NCBI RefSeq assembly: GCF_006494815.1
Contig: NZ_CP041091.1
Location: 620,001 to 684,000 of the forward strand
Length of the DNA: 64,000 nucleotides
Source of the DNA: Nocardioides sambongensis
GTDB taxonomy: Bacteria; Actinomycetota; Actinomycetes; Propionibacteriales; Nocardioidaceae
Direction: 5' to 3'
Position 1 is the stretch's first letter, and every line of letters begins with the position of its first letter. A model generated the notes under the pieces. That model ran no database searches. It was not told the DNA's origin and was given only the letters and a program-made list of their open reading frames with translations. Below, piece after piece: positions 8,776-17,825 of the stretch. The position numbers and the translations under genes are program-made.

Positions 8776-9975
8776 GTGGGACTCATTCAGGCAGCGATCG
8801 GCGCGGTCGGCGGCACCCTCGGCGACCAGTGGCTCGACTTCTACGGGGTGCCGGACGGCGTCAGCTCGACCGTCGCGGTGTTCCCCGCCGTCGCCAAGGG
8901 CCAGAACGCCGGGCGGGGCAGCAACACCGACGGCTCCTCCGGCGTCATCACCAACGGGTCGAAGTTCGTCGTCCCGGAGGGCTACGGTCTCGTGCTGCTC
9001 GAGGACGGTGCCTTCACCGGCTTCGCGGCCGAGCCCGGCGCCTACATCTGGAACTCCGAGGAGCCCGCGTCCCAGTCGGTGTTCACCGGTGGCGGCCTCG
9101 TCGACTCCGTGATCAAGCAGAGCTGGGAGCGCTTCAAGTTCGGCGGCCGACCCTCGACCCAGCAGACCGCCGTCTTCGTCACCCTCAAGGAGCTGCCGAA
9201 CAACCGGTTCGGCACCCAGTCCGAGATCTACTGGGACGACGCCTTCCTCAACACCCAGGTCGGTGCGATCACCCGCGGCACCTACACCCTGAAGATCACC
9301 GACCCGTTGACCTTCATCCGCAACTTCGTGCCCGCGGAGACCATCGGTGGCGGCCGCCGCTTCGACTTCACCGACATGGAGAACCCGGCCGGCGAGCAGC
9401 TCTTCAACGAGGTCGTCGGTTCGCTCGCGCCGGCATTCTCGATGTACACCAACGACCCCGCCAAGGGGAACCGGATCTCGCGGCTGCAGCAGGACTCGAT
9501 CGGGTTCGCGCAGTCGCTCTCCGCGGCGGTGGAGCAGAACTACCAGTGGAAGAGCGACCGCGGCCTCGAGATCGTCAAGACCGCCATCATCTCCATCGAG
9601 TACGACGCCAACACCCGTGAGCTCCTCAAGAACGTGCAGCGGGCCGACGCCCTCTCCGGCGCTCGCGGCAACTCCAACCTGCAGGCCTCCGTCGCCGCCG
9701 GTGTCGAGGCGGCCGGTGAGAACGCCGGTCCCGGTGGCCTGGTCGGCATGGGGATGGCCACCGGTGGCATGGGCATCGGTGGACTCCAGCAGCCCACCCA
9801 GCAGCCCGCCCCCGCTGCGCCGGCCCCCGCCGCCCCGGCCGCGCCGGCCGCGCCCGCCGCACCGGCGGCCGAGGACCCGATGGTCGTCCTGAAGCGCGCC
9901 AAGGACATGCTCGACGCCGGCCTGATCACGCAGGAGGACTACGACGCGGCCAAGGCGAAGGCGCTCGGTCTCTGA
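8776..9975 (+). CDS. SPFH/band-7 domain protein with C-terminal SHOCT-like motif
   Basis: 399 residues. The GTG at 8776 is chosen because AAGGAG lies 8 nt upstream; the frame stays open further 5-prime but without a site. Residues about 50-270 form an SPFH (stomatin/flotillin) domain, for example EIYWDDAFLNTQVGAITRGTYTLKITDP. A Gly/Met then Pro/Ala-rich linker (about 315-365) leads to a short C-terminal helical hairpin, LKRAKDMLDAGLITQEDYDAAKAKALGL, typical of SHOCT oligomerisation motifs. No transmembrane segment is evident. SPFH proteins assemble membrane-associated scaffolds. It shares TGATG with the next gene, so the three genes form one operon. Confidence 0.85.
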   Translation: MGLIQAAIGAVGGTLGDQWLDFYGVPDGVSSTVAVFPAVAKGQNAGRGSNTDGSSGVITNGSKFVVPEGYGLVLLEDGAFTGFAAEPGAYIWNSEEPASQSVFTGGGLVDSVIKQSWERFKFGGRPSTQQTAVFVTLKELPNNRFGTQSEIYWDDAFLNTQVGAITRGTYTLKITDPLTFIRNFVPAETIGGGRRFDFTDMENPAGEQLFNEVVGSLAPAFSMYTNDPAKGNRISRLQQDSIGFAQSLSAAVEQNYQWKSDRGLEIVKTAIISIEYDANTRELLKNVQRADALSGARGNSNLQASVAAGVEAAGENAGPGGLVGMGMATGGMGIGGLQQPTQQPAPAAPAPAAPAAPAAPAAPAAEDPMVVLKRAKDMLDAGLITQEDYDAAKAKALGL

Positions 9976-11252
9976 TGACCCAGGATCCGGCCGAGCCCCC
10001 GCGGTCGGCGTACGACGGTCCGCCGCCGCCACCGCCACCGTCGCCGCCCTCGCTGGAGGAGGAGCTCGCCGCGGCGAAGGCGGGCCCCGAGCCGACTCCG
10101 AGCATCGAGACGGTCAACGAGTCGCTGCGCGACGGCCTGAACCGTTGCCCGAAGTGCGGCTCGACCGACGTCCAGCTGCGGGCGTCGACGGGCCAGCTGG
10201 TCTGCCTCTTCTGCCGGCACGAGTGGCAGGAGGAGCGGGTCGAGGAGGACTTCGGCCTCGGCCACGGGATCGAGGAGCTCGAGGGCACGGTCATCGCGAG
10301 CGGTGCCGCCGACATCCGAGCCGACGTCTCCGACGTGGTCACCTTCAAGTGCGGCGGATGCGGTGCCGAGGTGTCGGTCGACACCTCGAGCGCGATGAAC
10401 GCCCGGTGCCACTGGTGCCGGCACACGCTGAACGTGAACGAGCAGATCCCCAACGGGGCGGTGCCCGACGCCGTGCTGCCGTTCAAGCTGACCAAGGACG
10501 AGGCGATCGCCCGCATCCGCGACTTCGCCGGCAAGCGACGGCTCTTCGCCCTGGGCCGGTTCAAGCAGGAGTTCGTGCCCGACAACGTGCTCGGCGTGTA
10601 CCTGCCCTACCTGGTCATCGACGCTCACGCCGAGTCGGAGTACCGGGGGGTCGGCGAGGTGCAGACCCGACGCTGGACGGAGAAGCAGGGGGACAACAAC
10701 GTCACCTACTACGCGGCGGACGTCTACCAGGTCGAGCGGCAGGTGAAGTACACCGTGGACGACCTGACCATGGAGGGCTCCGCGGACCGCGCCAACATCG
10801 CCAAGGAGAACACCAACAACATCATCAACACGATCCTGCCGTTCGACACGAAGAACGCGGTCCGGTGGAACGCCAGCTACCTCGTCGGGTTCAACAGCGA
10901 GAAGCGTGACCTCAACGTGGCCGAGCTGAAGCCGAAGCTGGAGGACCAGCTGCTCTCCATCGGCCGGTCGCAGGTCTCCGGGTCGCTGCGGAAGTTCGAC
11001 CGTGGCGTGCGCTGGGAGCAGGAGTCGATCGCCGTGGGCGGCTCACGCTGGGTCGCGATGTACCTGCCGGTGTGGCTCTACTCCTACCAGCAGCAGAGCA
11101 ACGGACTGCTGCACTACATCGCGGTCAACGCGCGCACCGGGGAGACCATGGGCAGTGTCCCGGTCTCGCACCCCAAGCTGCTCCTCGCCTCGATCACCGT
11201 CGGCACCGTCCTCGAGGGCATCGCCGCCGCACTCCTGGTGGCCTCGGCATGA
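9975..11252 (+). CDS. double zinc-ribbon protein with C-terminal membrane segment
   Basis: 425 residues. After a Pro-rich start (about 10-25), two CxxC zinc ribbons follow: CPKCGSTD ... CLFCRHEW (about 57-77) and CGGCGAEV ... CHWCRHTL (about 127-155). This is the TFIIB-type zinc-ribbon family. A long conserved region includes AESEYRGVGEVQTRRWTEKQ and the PVWLYSYQQQSN segment. A hydrophobic stretch near the C-terminus (LLLASITVGTVLEGIAAALLVAS) is probably a membrane anchor. Function unknown. It overlaps both neighbours (TGATG and ATGA), implying translational coupling and joint action with the SPFH protein. Confidence 0.75.
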   Translation: MTQDPAEPPRSAYDGPPPPPPPSPPSLEEELAAAKAGPEPTPSIETVNESLRDGLNRCPKCGSTDVQLRASTGQLVCLFCRHEWQEERVEEDFGLGHGIEELEGTVIASGAADIRADVSDVVTFKCGGCGAEVSVDTSSAMNARCHWCRHTLNVNEQIPNGAVPDAVLPFKLTKDEAIARIRDFAGKRRLFALGRFKQEFVPDNVLGVYLPYLVIDAHAESEYRGVGEVQTRRWTEKQGDNNVTYYAADVYQVERQVKYTVDDLTMEGSADRANIAKENTNNIINTILPFDTKNAVRWNASYLVGFNSEKRDLNVAELKPKLEDQLLSIGRSQVSGSLRKFDRGVRWEQESIAVGGSRWVAMYLPVWLYSYQQQSNGLLHYIAVNARTGETMGSVPVSHPKLLLASITVGTVLEGIAAALLVASA

Positions 11253-11563
11253 TCGATCTCGCGCAGACACTCCCGCAGGTCCTGGCCCAGCTGGCTCCCG
11301 TCCTCGTGCCGTTCGCGGCGGAGGACTCGCCGGTCTGGCTGCTGCTCGCCGGCCCGCTGGGCGGGGGAGCGACGTACTGGCTGATCTACCGCTACTACCG
11401 GAACACCGACAAGTCGCACGAGTTCGAGCGCGACACGCTGATCAGTGCGAAGCCGGTGCAGGGCGGCGAGACGCGGGTGGACCACATCTCGCGCACCCGG
11501 GACAAGGACATCGACGGCGACAACAGCTCCCGGCACCGCCAGCGGGTACGGCGGATCCACTGA
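11249..11563 (+). CDS. small membrane protein of the SPFH operon
   Basis: 104 residues, start ATG inside ATGA shared with the previous stop. One hydrophobic stretch (WLLLAGPLGGGATYWLIYRYY, about 25-46) is followed by a charged tail with basic and acidic residues (RTRDKDIDGDNSSRHRQRVRRIH). Not recognised as a named family. The coupling suggests it works with the SPFH and zinc-ribbon proteins. Confidence 0.65.
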   Translation: MIDLAQTLPQVLAQLAPVLVPFAAEDSPVWLLLAGPLGGGATYWLIYRYYRNTDKSHEFERDTLISAKPVQGGETRVDHISRTRDKDIDGDNSSRHRQRVRRIH

Positions 11564-11656
11564 GCCCCGTGGGACCCGGGACGGTCCGGGTGTGACGGTC
11601 GTCGCGAGCGGTCGCGGCGCCGTCGCCGATGTTGTCCCCGGTCCGTGGCGCGGCGG

Positions 11657-11662
11657 TAGGCT
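11657..11662 (+). promoter_or_regulatory. -10 box for pyrH
   Basis: TAGGCT lies only 3 nt before an ATG at 11666, too close for that ATG to be the start of a leaderless gene. The transcript probably begins near 11669 and translation at the GTG at 11726. Confidence 0.4.
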
Positions 11663-11725
11663 CTGATGCTGGCTGACCCGCCCGTCCGCGCTCGCGGACG
11701 TGGCAGAAACAACGAAAGGTGCCTG

Positions 11726-12439
11726 GTGCCCGGTTACAAGCGCGTACTGCTCAAGCTCTCCGGTGAGGTGTTCGGAGGCGGCAAGCTCGGGGTCGACCCC
11801 GATGTCGTCCAGTCGATCGCCAAGGAGATCGCTGCGGTGGCGCAGTCGGGCACGCAGATCGCGGTGGTCACCGGCGGCGGCAACTTCTTCCGCGGCGCCG
11901 AGCTCCAGCAGCGCGGGATGGACCGGGTGCGCGCCGACTACATGGGCATGCTCGGCATCGTGATGAACTGCCTGGCGCTGCAGGACTTCCTCGAGAAGCT
12001 CGGCGTCGAGACGCGGGTGCAGACCGCGATCACCATGGGCCAGGTCGCCGAGCCCTACATCCCGCGACGGGCGATCCGGCACATGGAGAAGGGCCGTGTG
12101 GTCATCTTCGGCGCCGGCATGGGCATGCCCTACTTCTCCACCGACACGGTGGCCGTGCAGCGCGCGCTGGAGAGCAAGTGCGACGTGGTGCTGGTCGCCA
12201 AGTCCGGCGTGGACGGTGTCTACAGCGCCGACCCCAAGCTCGACCCGACGGCGACCAAGTACGACGACCTCAGCTATGACGAGGCCATCGCCGAGGGCCT
12301 GCGGATCATGGACCAGACCGCCTTCGCGCTGTGCGGCGAGAACAAGCTGCCCATGGTGGTGTTCGGGATGGAACCCGAGGGCAACATCCTGCGCGTGGTG
12401 CAGGGTGAGAGGATCGGCACGCTGGTCAGCGCGGGCTGA
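11726..12439 (+). CDS. pyrH: UMP kinase
   Basis: 237 residues from the GTG at 11726, with GAAAGG 6-11 nt upstream; the longer frame from 11666 adds 20 residues absent from the family. Amino-acid-kinase fold: [15 protein letters not shown] (phosphate-binding lysine), [20 protein letters not shown] (UMP and effector binding), [19 protein letters not shown], and [14 protein letters not shown]. It phosphorylates UMP to UDP in pyrimidine nucleotide synthesis. Followed by frr, the usual order. Confidence 0.97.
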   Translation: MPGYKRVLLKLSGEVFGGGKLGVDPDVVQSIAKEIAAVAQSGTQIAVVTGGGNFFRGAELQQRGMDRVRADYMGMLGIVMNCLALQDFLEKLGVETRVQTAITMGQVAEPYIPRRAIRHMEKGRVVIFGAGMGMPYFSTDTVAVQRALESKCDVVLVAKSGVDGVYSADPKLDPTATKYDDLSYDEAIAEGLRIMDQTAFALCGENKLPMVVFGMEPEGNILRVVQGERIGTLVSAG

Positions 12440-12503
12440 TCCACCAGCGCGACCGAACAGTCCGAGCCAGACCAGCACAGCCAGAACTGACGAAGGAGCA
12501 CCG

Positions 12504-13061
12504 GTGATCAACGACATCCTCAACGAGGCCGACGGCAAGATGGCGAAGTCGGTCGACGCCACCCGCGAGGAGTTCGCGACGATCCGGGCCGGGCGTGCCC
12601 AGCCGAGCATGTTCAACAAGATCCTCGTCGACTACTACGGCACCCCGACGCCGATCCAGCAGCTGGCCTCCTTCACCGCGCCCGAGGCCCGGATCATCCT
12701 GGTGCAGCCGTTCGACATGGGCGCGATCGCCAACGTGGAGAAGGCGATCCGCGACTCCGACCTCGGCGTCAACCCGGCCAACGACGGCAAGGTGCTGCGC
12801 TGCGTCTTCCCCGAGCTGACCGAGGAGCGCCGCAAGGAGTTCATCAAGCTCGCGAAGGAGAAGGCGGAGGCCGGCCGGGTCGCGGTCCGTCAGGTGCGCC
12901 AGAAGGCGAAGCAGAACCTGGAGAAGCTCGAGAAGGACGGCGAGGTCGGCAAGGACGACGTCACCGGCGCCGAGAAGAAGCTCGACGGCAAGACCAAGCA
13001 GCACACCGACGCCATCGACGAGCTGCTGAAGTCCAAGGAAGCCGAGCTGCTCGAGATCTGA
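12504..13061 (+). CDS. frr: ribosome recycling factor
   Basis: 185 residues, exactly the family length. GTG start at 12504 with AAGGAG 6 nt upstream. Typical segments: MAKSVDATREEFATIRAGRA, LVDYYGTPTPIQQLASF, and the long three-helix bundle sequence EERRKEFIKLAKEKAEAGRV. With EF-G it splits the post-termination 70S ribosome. Between pyrH and cdsA. Confidence 0.97.
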   Translation: MINDILNEADGKMAKSVDATREEFATIRAGRAQPSMFNKILVDYYGTPTPIQQLASFTAPEARIILVQPFDMGAIANVEKAIRDSDLGVNPANDGKVLRCVFPELTEERRKEFIKLAKEKAEAGRVAVRQVRQKAKQNLEKLEKDGEVGKDDVTGAEKKLDGKTKQHTDAIDELLKSKEAELLEI

Positions 13062-13078
13062 GGATCTCAGCCACCACG

Positions 13079-13969
13079 ATGACGACGCCTCCCTCGCCCG
13101 GTCCTGCCCCGGCGACGCCGCCGGCCAAGGACCACGGTCGGGCAGGTCGCGACCTGAAGGCCGCGGTCGGCTCCGCTGTGGTGCTGCTCGGTGCCATCGC
13201 CGGCTCGCTGTGGTTCTGGAAGCCGGCGTTCATGGTGATCGTGGCGGTCGCGGTGGTCGTCGCGGTCTGGGAGCTGCGCAAGGGGCTGCTCGCCAAGGAG
13301 ATCGACATCCCGGAGCAGCCGCTGATGGTCGGCGGCGTCGTGATGGTCGTGGTCGCCTACCTGTTCGGCAGCGAGGCACTGGTGACCGCCACCGCCGTCA
13401 CCGCGCTCACCACGATGCTGTGGCTGCTGCGCCGCGGCGTCGACGGCTACGTGAAGAACGCCAGCGCGTCGGTGTTCACCCTGGTCTACGTGCCGTTCCT
13501 CGGCTCGTTCGTGGCGCTGATGCTGGCGGAGGGCGGCACCACCGGCGGCGGTCTCGACGACGACGGCGTCGCGGGCGTGATCACCTTCATCCTGGTCACC
13601 ATCGCCTCCGACATCGGCGGGTACGTCGCCGGCGTGCTCTTCGGCAAGCACCCGATGGCGCCGGTGATCTCACCCAAGAAGTCCTGGGAGGGGTTCGCCG
13701 GATCGGCGATCGCCACCACGGCCGCCGGTTGGGCGCTGGTCGTCTTCCTGCTCGACGGCGACTGGTGGGTCGGCGTCTGCCTCGGCCTGATCGCCGTGGT
13801 GATGGCGACCCTGGGTGACCTGTGCGAATCGGTGATGAAGCGGGACCTCGGGATCAAGGACATGAGCCAGGTGATCCCGGGCCACGGCGGGCTGATGGAC
13901 CGGCTGGACTCCCTGCTCGCCACCATCGCGCCGATCTGGCTCCTGCTGCACTACGCGGTCTTCACGTGA
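13079..13969 (+). CDS. cdsA: phosphatidate cytidylyltransferase (CDP-diglyceride synthase)
   Basis: 296 residues with about eight hydrophobic segments. The C-terminal signature is complete: SVMKRDLGIKDMSQVIPGHG then GLMDRLDS (about 255-282), including the KR, KD, PGHGG and DRxD residues that bind metal and CTP. It makes CDP-diacylglycerol from phosphatidic acid and CTP at the inner membrane, the precursor of phosphatidylglycerol, cardiolipin and PI. Its stop overlaps the start of the next gene. Confidence 0.95.
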   Translation: MTTPPSPGPAPATPPAKDHGRAGRDLKAAVGSAVVLLGAIAGSLWFWKPAFMVIVAVAVVVAVWELRKGLLAKEIDIPEQPLMVGGVVMVVVAYLFGSEALVTATAVTALTTMLWLLRRGVDGYVKNASASVFTLVYVPFLGSFVALMLAEGGTTGGGLDDDGVAGVITFILVTIASDIGGYVAGVLFGKHPMAPVISPKKSWEGFAGSAIATTAAGWALVVFLLDGDWWVGVCLGLIAVVMATLGDLCESVMKRDLGIKDMSQVIPGHGGLMDRLDSLLATIAPIWLLLHYAVFT

Positions 13970-14337
13970 GCGTGGAACCGGCCCCGGCGGCCGAGCAGAC
14001 CGATCCGGCCGAGGAGAAGCGAACGATCCGGCCGGACTGGTGGCACCGTGACCACCCGGTCTTCGGACCGCTGTCCGGCTTCTTCACCGGCATGGTGTTC
14101 ATCATCGTCGTGCCCGGCCTGTACGCGACGATCCTCAAGTCACTGGTCGGCTACGCCCGGGCGGAGGAGCTGTTCCCGTTCGTGGTGCTCACCTTCGCCG
14201 TGCCGATCGGCCTCCTGGTCCCCCGGCGCACCCGGCAGTTCGCGCGCTACATGCTGCTCGGCACCGTCGCCACCGCGGTGGTGGTCCTCGGCGTCGCGGC
14301 AGCTGTCCTGTGGCTCCTGATCAAGCGCGACTCCTGA
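13966..14337 (+). CDS. small integral membrane protein downstream of cdsA
   Basis: 123 residues, GTG start in the GTGA overlap with cdsA. Acidic N-terminus, then a conserved-looking [19 protein letters not shown] motif and three hydrophobic segments (about 45-65, 72-90, 97-118). Not recognised as a named family. Coupling to cdsA suggests a membrane-lipid related role, by context only. Confidence 0.7.
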   Translation: MSVEPAPAAEQTDPAEEKRTIRPDWWHRDHPVFGPLSGFFTGMVFIIVVPGLYATILKSLVGYARAEELFPFVVLTFAVPIGLLVPRRTRQFARYMLLGTVATAVVVLGVAAAVLWLLIKRDS

Positions 14338-14344
14338 CCCTCAC

Positions 14345-14365
14345 GCCGAGGAGTTCGTCCTCGGC
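14345..14365 (+). terminator. short hairpin before rlmN
   Basis: GCCGAGGA / TCCTCGGC, an 8-bp stem with a 5-nt loop, 7 nt after the preceding stop. No U tract; weak candidate. Confidence 0.4.
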
Positions 14366-14392
14366 ACTCCGCGGTGGGACAATCGGTGCATC

Positions 14393-15553
14393 ATGTCCGA
14401 CCAGTCAGACGCGCCCCCCGTCCCGCAGCCCGAGGAGCCGGCCAAGGCCCTCCCGCTGGTGCTCAAGGAGCCGCGCGGCCGCAAGAAGCCGCCGCAGCAT
14501 CTCGCCGACCTGACGCCGGCCGAGCGCAAGGACCGTGCCGTCGAGCTGGGTCTGCCCGGGTTCCGCGCGCGTCAGCTCGCCAACCACTACTTCTCCCGGC
14601 TCGTCGACGACCCGGAGCAGATGACCGATCTCCCGGCCGGCCAGCGTGCCGAGCTGGTCGAGGGTCTGCTGCCGTCGCTGATGACGCCGCTGCGCACCAT
14701 GGAGGCCGACCGGGGCACCACCCGCAAGACGCTGTGGAAGCTCTTCGACGGTGCCCTCGTGGAGTCGGTCCTGATGCGCTACCCCGGGCGGGTCACCATG
14801 TGTGTCTCCAGCCAGGCCGGCTGCGGGATGGCCTGCCCGTTCTGTGCCACCGGCCAGGGCGGCCTGCAGCGCAACATGTCCACGGCCGAGATCGTCGAGC
14901 AGGTGATGGCCGGCGCCCGGGCGCTGGCCCGTGGCGAGGTGCCGGGCGGCACCGGCCGGGTCAACAACATCGTCTTCATGGGGATGGGCGAGCCGATGGC
15001 CAACTACCGGGCCGTGATCGGTGCGGTACGACGCCTCACCGACGAGGCCCCCGACGGCTACGGCATGTCGGCGCGGGGCATCACCGTCTCCACCGTCGGC
15101 CTGGTGCCCCGGATGCGTCAGCTGGCCGACGAGGGCATCCCGGTCACCCTGGCGCTGAGCCTGCACGCGCCCGACGACGAGCTGCGCAACGAGCTGGTGC
15201 CGATCAACACCCGCTTCTCGGTGGCCGAGACCGTCCGGGCCGCCTGGGAGTATGCGGAGAAGACCAAGCGCCGGGTCTCCATCGAGTACGCGATGATGCG
15301 CGGCATCAACGACCAGGCGTGGCGCGCCGACCTGCTCGGCGAGGTGTTGAACTCCTACGGCGACTGGGGCTGGGTCCACGTCAACCTGATCCCGCTCAAC
15401 CCCACGCCGGGGTCGAAGTGGACCGCCTCGGACCCGGCCGACGAGCGGGAGTTCGTCCGGCGGCTGGAGGCGGCCGGCATCCCCACGACGGTCCGCGACA
15501 CCCGCGGCTCGGACATCGACGGTGCCTGCGGGCAGCTGGCCGCCGCGCCCTGA
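14393..15553 (+). CDS. rlmN: dual-specificity 23S rRNA/tRNA (adenine-C2) methyltransferase RlmN
   Basis: 386 residues. A radical-SAM enzyme that methylates C2 of A2503 in 23S rRNA and A37 of some tRNAs. Visible are the [4Fe-4S] motif C-x3-C-x2-C in [15 protein letters not shown] (about 141-155), the SAM-binding GMGEPMANY, the [20 protein letters not shown] region, the family motif IPLNPTPGS, and the C-terminal catalytic Cys in [12 protein letters not shown]. The N-terminal accessory domain with [10 protein letters not shown] is present. Start ATG at 14393. Confidence 0.96.
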   Translation: MSDQSDAPPVPQPEEPAKALPLVLKEPRGRKKPPQHLADLTPAERKDRAVELGLPGFRARQLANHYFSRLVDDPEQMTDLPAGQRAELVEGLLPSLMTPLRTMEADRGTTRKTLWKLFDGALVESVLMRYPGRVTMCVSSQAGCGMACPFCATGQGGLQRNMSTAEIVEQVMAGARALARGEVPGGTGRVNNIVFMGMGEPMANYRAVIGAVRRLTDEAPDGYGMSARGITVSTVGLVPRMRQLADEGIPVTLALSLHAPDDELRNELVPINTRFSVAETVRAAWEYAEKTKRRVSIEYAMMRGINDQAWRADLLGEVLNSYGDWGWVHVNLIPLNPTPGSKWTASDPADEREFVRRLEAAGIPTTVRDTRGSDIDGACGQLAAAP

Positions 15554-15616
15554 TCCGGTTCCGGACGACCGTCCCCGACGACCACCAGCCGTGCACCTGA
15601 TGCCCGCCGAGCGCCG

Positions 15617-16405
15617 ATGATCCCGCCGGACATCGCGCGCGCCTGCGGTGCGTGGTACTTTATCCCGCCCACCGCCCGCCGGGTGGAGACCGACGAGTAC
15701 CTGCTGCTGCGCTACCCCACCTACTACGAGCATCCGCTCCAGCTCTTCGGCATCCTGCCCCGGCGGCCGCTCGCGGAGACGCTGGACGAGGCGTTGGCCG
15801 CCGCCCGCGACCTGGCCGGCGCCGCACCTGCGGAGGTCCTGTGCTGGGTCCGGCTCACCGCACCGGACGGCCTCGACGAGGCCCTCCTCGAGCGCGGCGC
15901 CACCCTGGACGAGCGGCTCGACGTCCTGGCCCGCACCGTCGGTGACGACGCGGTCGCCGACCTCCCCGGGCCGCCGCCGGGGGTCGAGCTGCGCTGGTCC
16001 GACTCGCTGCCGACCTTCGTGGACGCGGTGCGGCTGGGCACCGAGGTGTTCGGCGGCACGCTCCCGCCCGACGAGGCCCTCGAGCGGCTCTTCGCCGACG
16101 AGCGCGAGAAGGTGGTCGCCGGTGGTGGTGGGTCGGTGGTGGCTTACCTCGACGGGGTCGCGGTCGGCACCGCCGGGGTCACCGTCGCCGGCCCGGACGC
16201 GCGGCTGTGGGGCGGGTGCGTCCTGCCCCGGGCGCGGCGCCGCGGCGTCTACGCCGCCCTGCTGCACGCCCGGCTCCGGTACGGCGTCGCCCACGGGACC
16301 CGGCTGGCCCTGGTCAAGGGTCGCGTGGACAGCTCGGCTCCGCTGCTGCGGCGTACCGGGTTCGAGACGTTCGGCCAGGAGCGCTCCTACCTGCTGCCGC
16401 TGTAG
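15617..16405 (+). CDS. GNAT-family acetyltransferase
   Basis: 262 residues. The N-terminal part (about 1-115) is a Pro/Arg-rich regulatory or degenerate acetyltransferase half; the C-terminal half (about 120-262) shows GNAT features: GGGGSVVAYLDGVAVGTAGVT (central beta strands), GCVLPRARRRGVYAALLHARL (acetyl-CoA-binding R-x2-G-x-Y/G loop) and PLLRRTGFETFGQERSYLL. It probably acetylates a small molecule; substrate unknown. Own ATG at 15617, 63 bp after rlmN. Confidence 0.75.
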   Translation: MIPPDIARACGAWYFIPPTARRVETDEYLLLRYPTYYEHPLQLFGILPRRPLAETLDEALAAARDLAGAAPAEVLCWVRLTAPDGLDEALLERGATLDERLDVLARTVGDDAVADLPGPPPGVELRWSDSLPTFVDAVRLGTEVFGGTLPPDEALERLFADEREKVVAGGGGSVVAYLDGVAVGTAGVTVAGPDARLWGGCVLPRARRRGVYAALLHARLRYGVAHGTRLALVKGRVDSSAPLLRRTGFETFGQERSYLLPL

Positions 16406-16485
16406 CGGCCCGGGGTCGGCCGATCGTTCATCGAGTGGTCACCTGACACTCGCGTCGCCGCGACGGCGAGTTCCGGGGCCGTGCC

Positions 16486-16491
16486 TAGCGT
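16486..16491 (+). promoter_or_regulatory. -10 box of a leaderless promoter (GT4 gene)
   Basis: TAGCGT ends 7 nt before the ATG at 16499. It favours that ATG over the in-frame GTG at 16481, which would overlap the box. Confidence 0.5.
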
Positions 16492-16498
16492 CACCGGC

Positions 16499-17719
16499 AT
16501 GAGCGGTCCCACGACCTCCGTGCTCCGACCCGCCGTGCCCACCGCAACGACCCGGCGCCCACCCCGCGTCGGGCGTGCCGGGTCGCGCCTGCGCGTGCTG
16601 GTGGTCACCGAGTCGTTCCTGCCGCAGGTCAACGGCGTCACCAACTCGGTACGGCGCGTGCTGGACCACCTGGCCGCCGCCGGGCACGCCGCGGAGCTGG
16701 TCGCGCCCACCGGCCCCGGCAGCTACGCCGGCTTCCCGGTGACCCGGGCCCGCGGCACCAGCCTGCCCTTCTACCGCGACTTCCGGCTCGGCCTGGAGAC
16801 CCGTCGTCGGCTCCGGGCGGTGATGCTCCGCTTCCGGCCCGACGTGGTCCACCTCGCCTCGCCCGCGACGCTCGGCTACCAGGCGGCCCGTGCCGCCGCG
16901 GAGCTCGGCCTGCCCACCGTGGCGATCTACCAGACCGACCTGATCGGCTTCGCCGAGCGCTACGACCTCCCCGCCGGTGTCCGTGCGATGGGGGCGCTGA
17001 CCCGAACCATCCACCTCCAGGTGGACCGCACGCTGGCGCCGTCGACGGCGAGCATCGAGCAGCTGCGCGGACTCGGCGTACCGGCGGTGCACCGGTGGGG
17101 CCGGGGGGTCGACCTGGAGGCGTTCCACCCGCGTCACCGGGACCCTCGGCTGCGGGCCGAGCTGCTCGGGGAGGGCGCGGCGGATCGCCTGCTGGTCGGC
17201 TACGTCGGCCGTCTCGCCGCGGAGAAGGAGCTCGACCTGCTCGCTCCGCTGGCGCGCGACCCGCGCTACCGGCTGGTGCTGGTCGGGGCCGGCCCCGAGG
17301 AGGAGCACCTGCGCCGGGTGCTCGGGCCCGAGGCTCGCTTCCTCGGACTGTGCCACGGGGACCGGCTCAGTCGCGCCTACGCCTCCCTCGACCTGTTCGT
17401 CCACACCGGCCGTCACGAGACGTTCTGCCAGTCGGCGCAGGAGGCGCTCGCCTCCGGGGTGCCGGTGGTGGCGCCGGCCGCCGGAGGTCCGGTGGACGTG
17501 GTCGCCGACGGGGCCACCGGTCTGCTCTACCGGCCCGGGGACCAGGCAGACCTTCTGCGCTGCGTGGACCGCCTGGCCGCCGACCCGTCCCGGCGCGGCC
17601 GGATGGGTGCCGCGGCGGTCCGCAGCGTCCAGGAGCGCTCCTGGGCCGCGATCACCGAACAGCTCCTCGGCCACTACCGGGCGGTGGTCACCGAGCGGGT
17701 CCGTCACCTCGCAGGTTGA
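16499..17719 (+). CDS. GT4 glycosyltransferase, MgtA-like mannosyltransferase
   Basis: 406 residues from the ATG at 16499. GT-B fold: the N-terminal domain begins LRVLVVTESFLPQVNGVTNSV, close to GDP-mannose-dependent alpha-mannosyltransferases of the MgtA/PimB type, with DVVHLASPATLGYQAA and TVAIYQTDLIGFAERY. The C-terminal domain holds the donor motif GYVGRLAAEKELDLLAPLA and HETFCQSAQEALASGVPVVAP (E-x7-E). It probably extends a mannolipid or lipomannan precursor at the membrane; exact acceptor unknown. Convergent with the LOG gene through a long hairpin. Confidence 0.85.
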   Translation: MSGPTTSVLRPAVPTATTRRPPRVGRAGSRLRVLVVTESFLPQVNGVTNSVRRVLDHLAAAGHAAELVAPTGPGSYAGFPVTRARGTSLPFYRDFRLGLETRRRLRAVMLRFRPDVVHLASPATLGYQAARAAAELGLPTVAIYQTDLIGFAERYDLPAGVRAMGALTRTIHLQVDRTLAPSTASIEQLRGLGVPAVHRWGRGVDLEAFHPRHRDPRLRAELLGEGAADRLLVGYVGRLAAEKELDLLAPLARDPRYRLVLVGAGPEEEHLRRVLGPEARFLGLCHGDRLSRAYASLDLFVHTGRHETFCQSAQEALASGVPVVAPAAGGPVDVVADGATGLLYRPGDQADLLRCVDRLAADPSRRGRMGAAAVRSVQERSWAAITEQLLGHYRAVVTERVRHLAG

Positions 17720-17738
17720 ATCGTTCGTTCGGGACCCT

Positions 17739-17784
17739 CGAGTTGTTCGTTCGGGACCTCGGGGTGAGCCGAACGAACAACTCG
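17739..17784. terminator. long bidirectional hairpin between convergent genes
   Basis: Perfect 16-bp arms CGAGTTGTTCGTTCGG (17739-17754) and CCGAACGAACAACTCG (17769-17784) with a 14-nt loop. It lies between the mannosyltransferase stop (17719) and the LOG stop (17826), so it could end both transcripts. TTCGTTCGGGACC also occurs twice as a direct repeat (17724-17736 and 17746-17758). Confidence 0.65.
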
Positions 17785-17825
17785 ACGGTTCCCGACGTAC
17801 AACTCGACGGGGTGGGACGGACGAC

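Noticed and set aside
17721..17802. Repeated GTTCGTTCGGGACC / ACAACTCGAC pieces as a CRISPR array
   Set aside because: Only two or three short units, no regular spacers and no cas genes; better explained as a hairpin.
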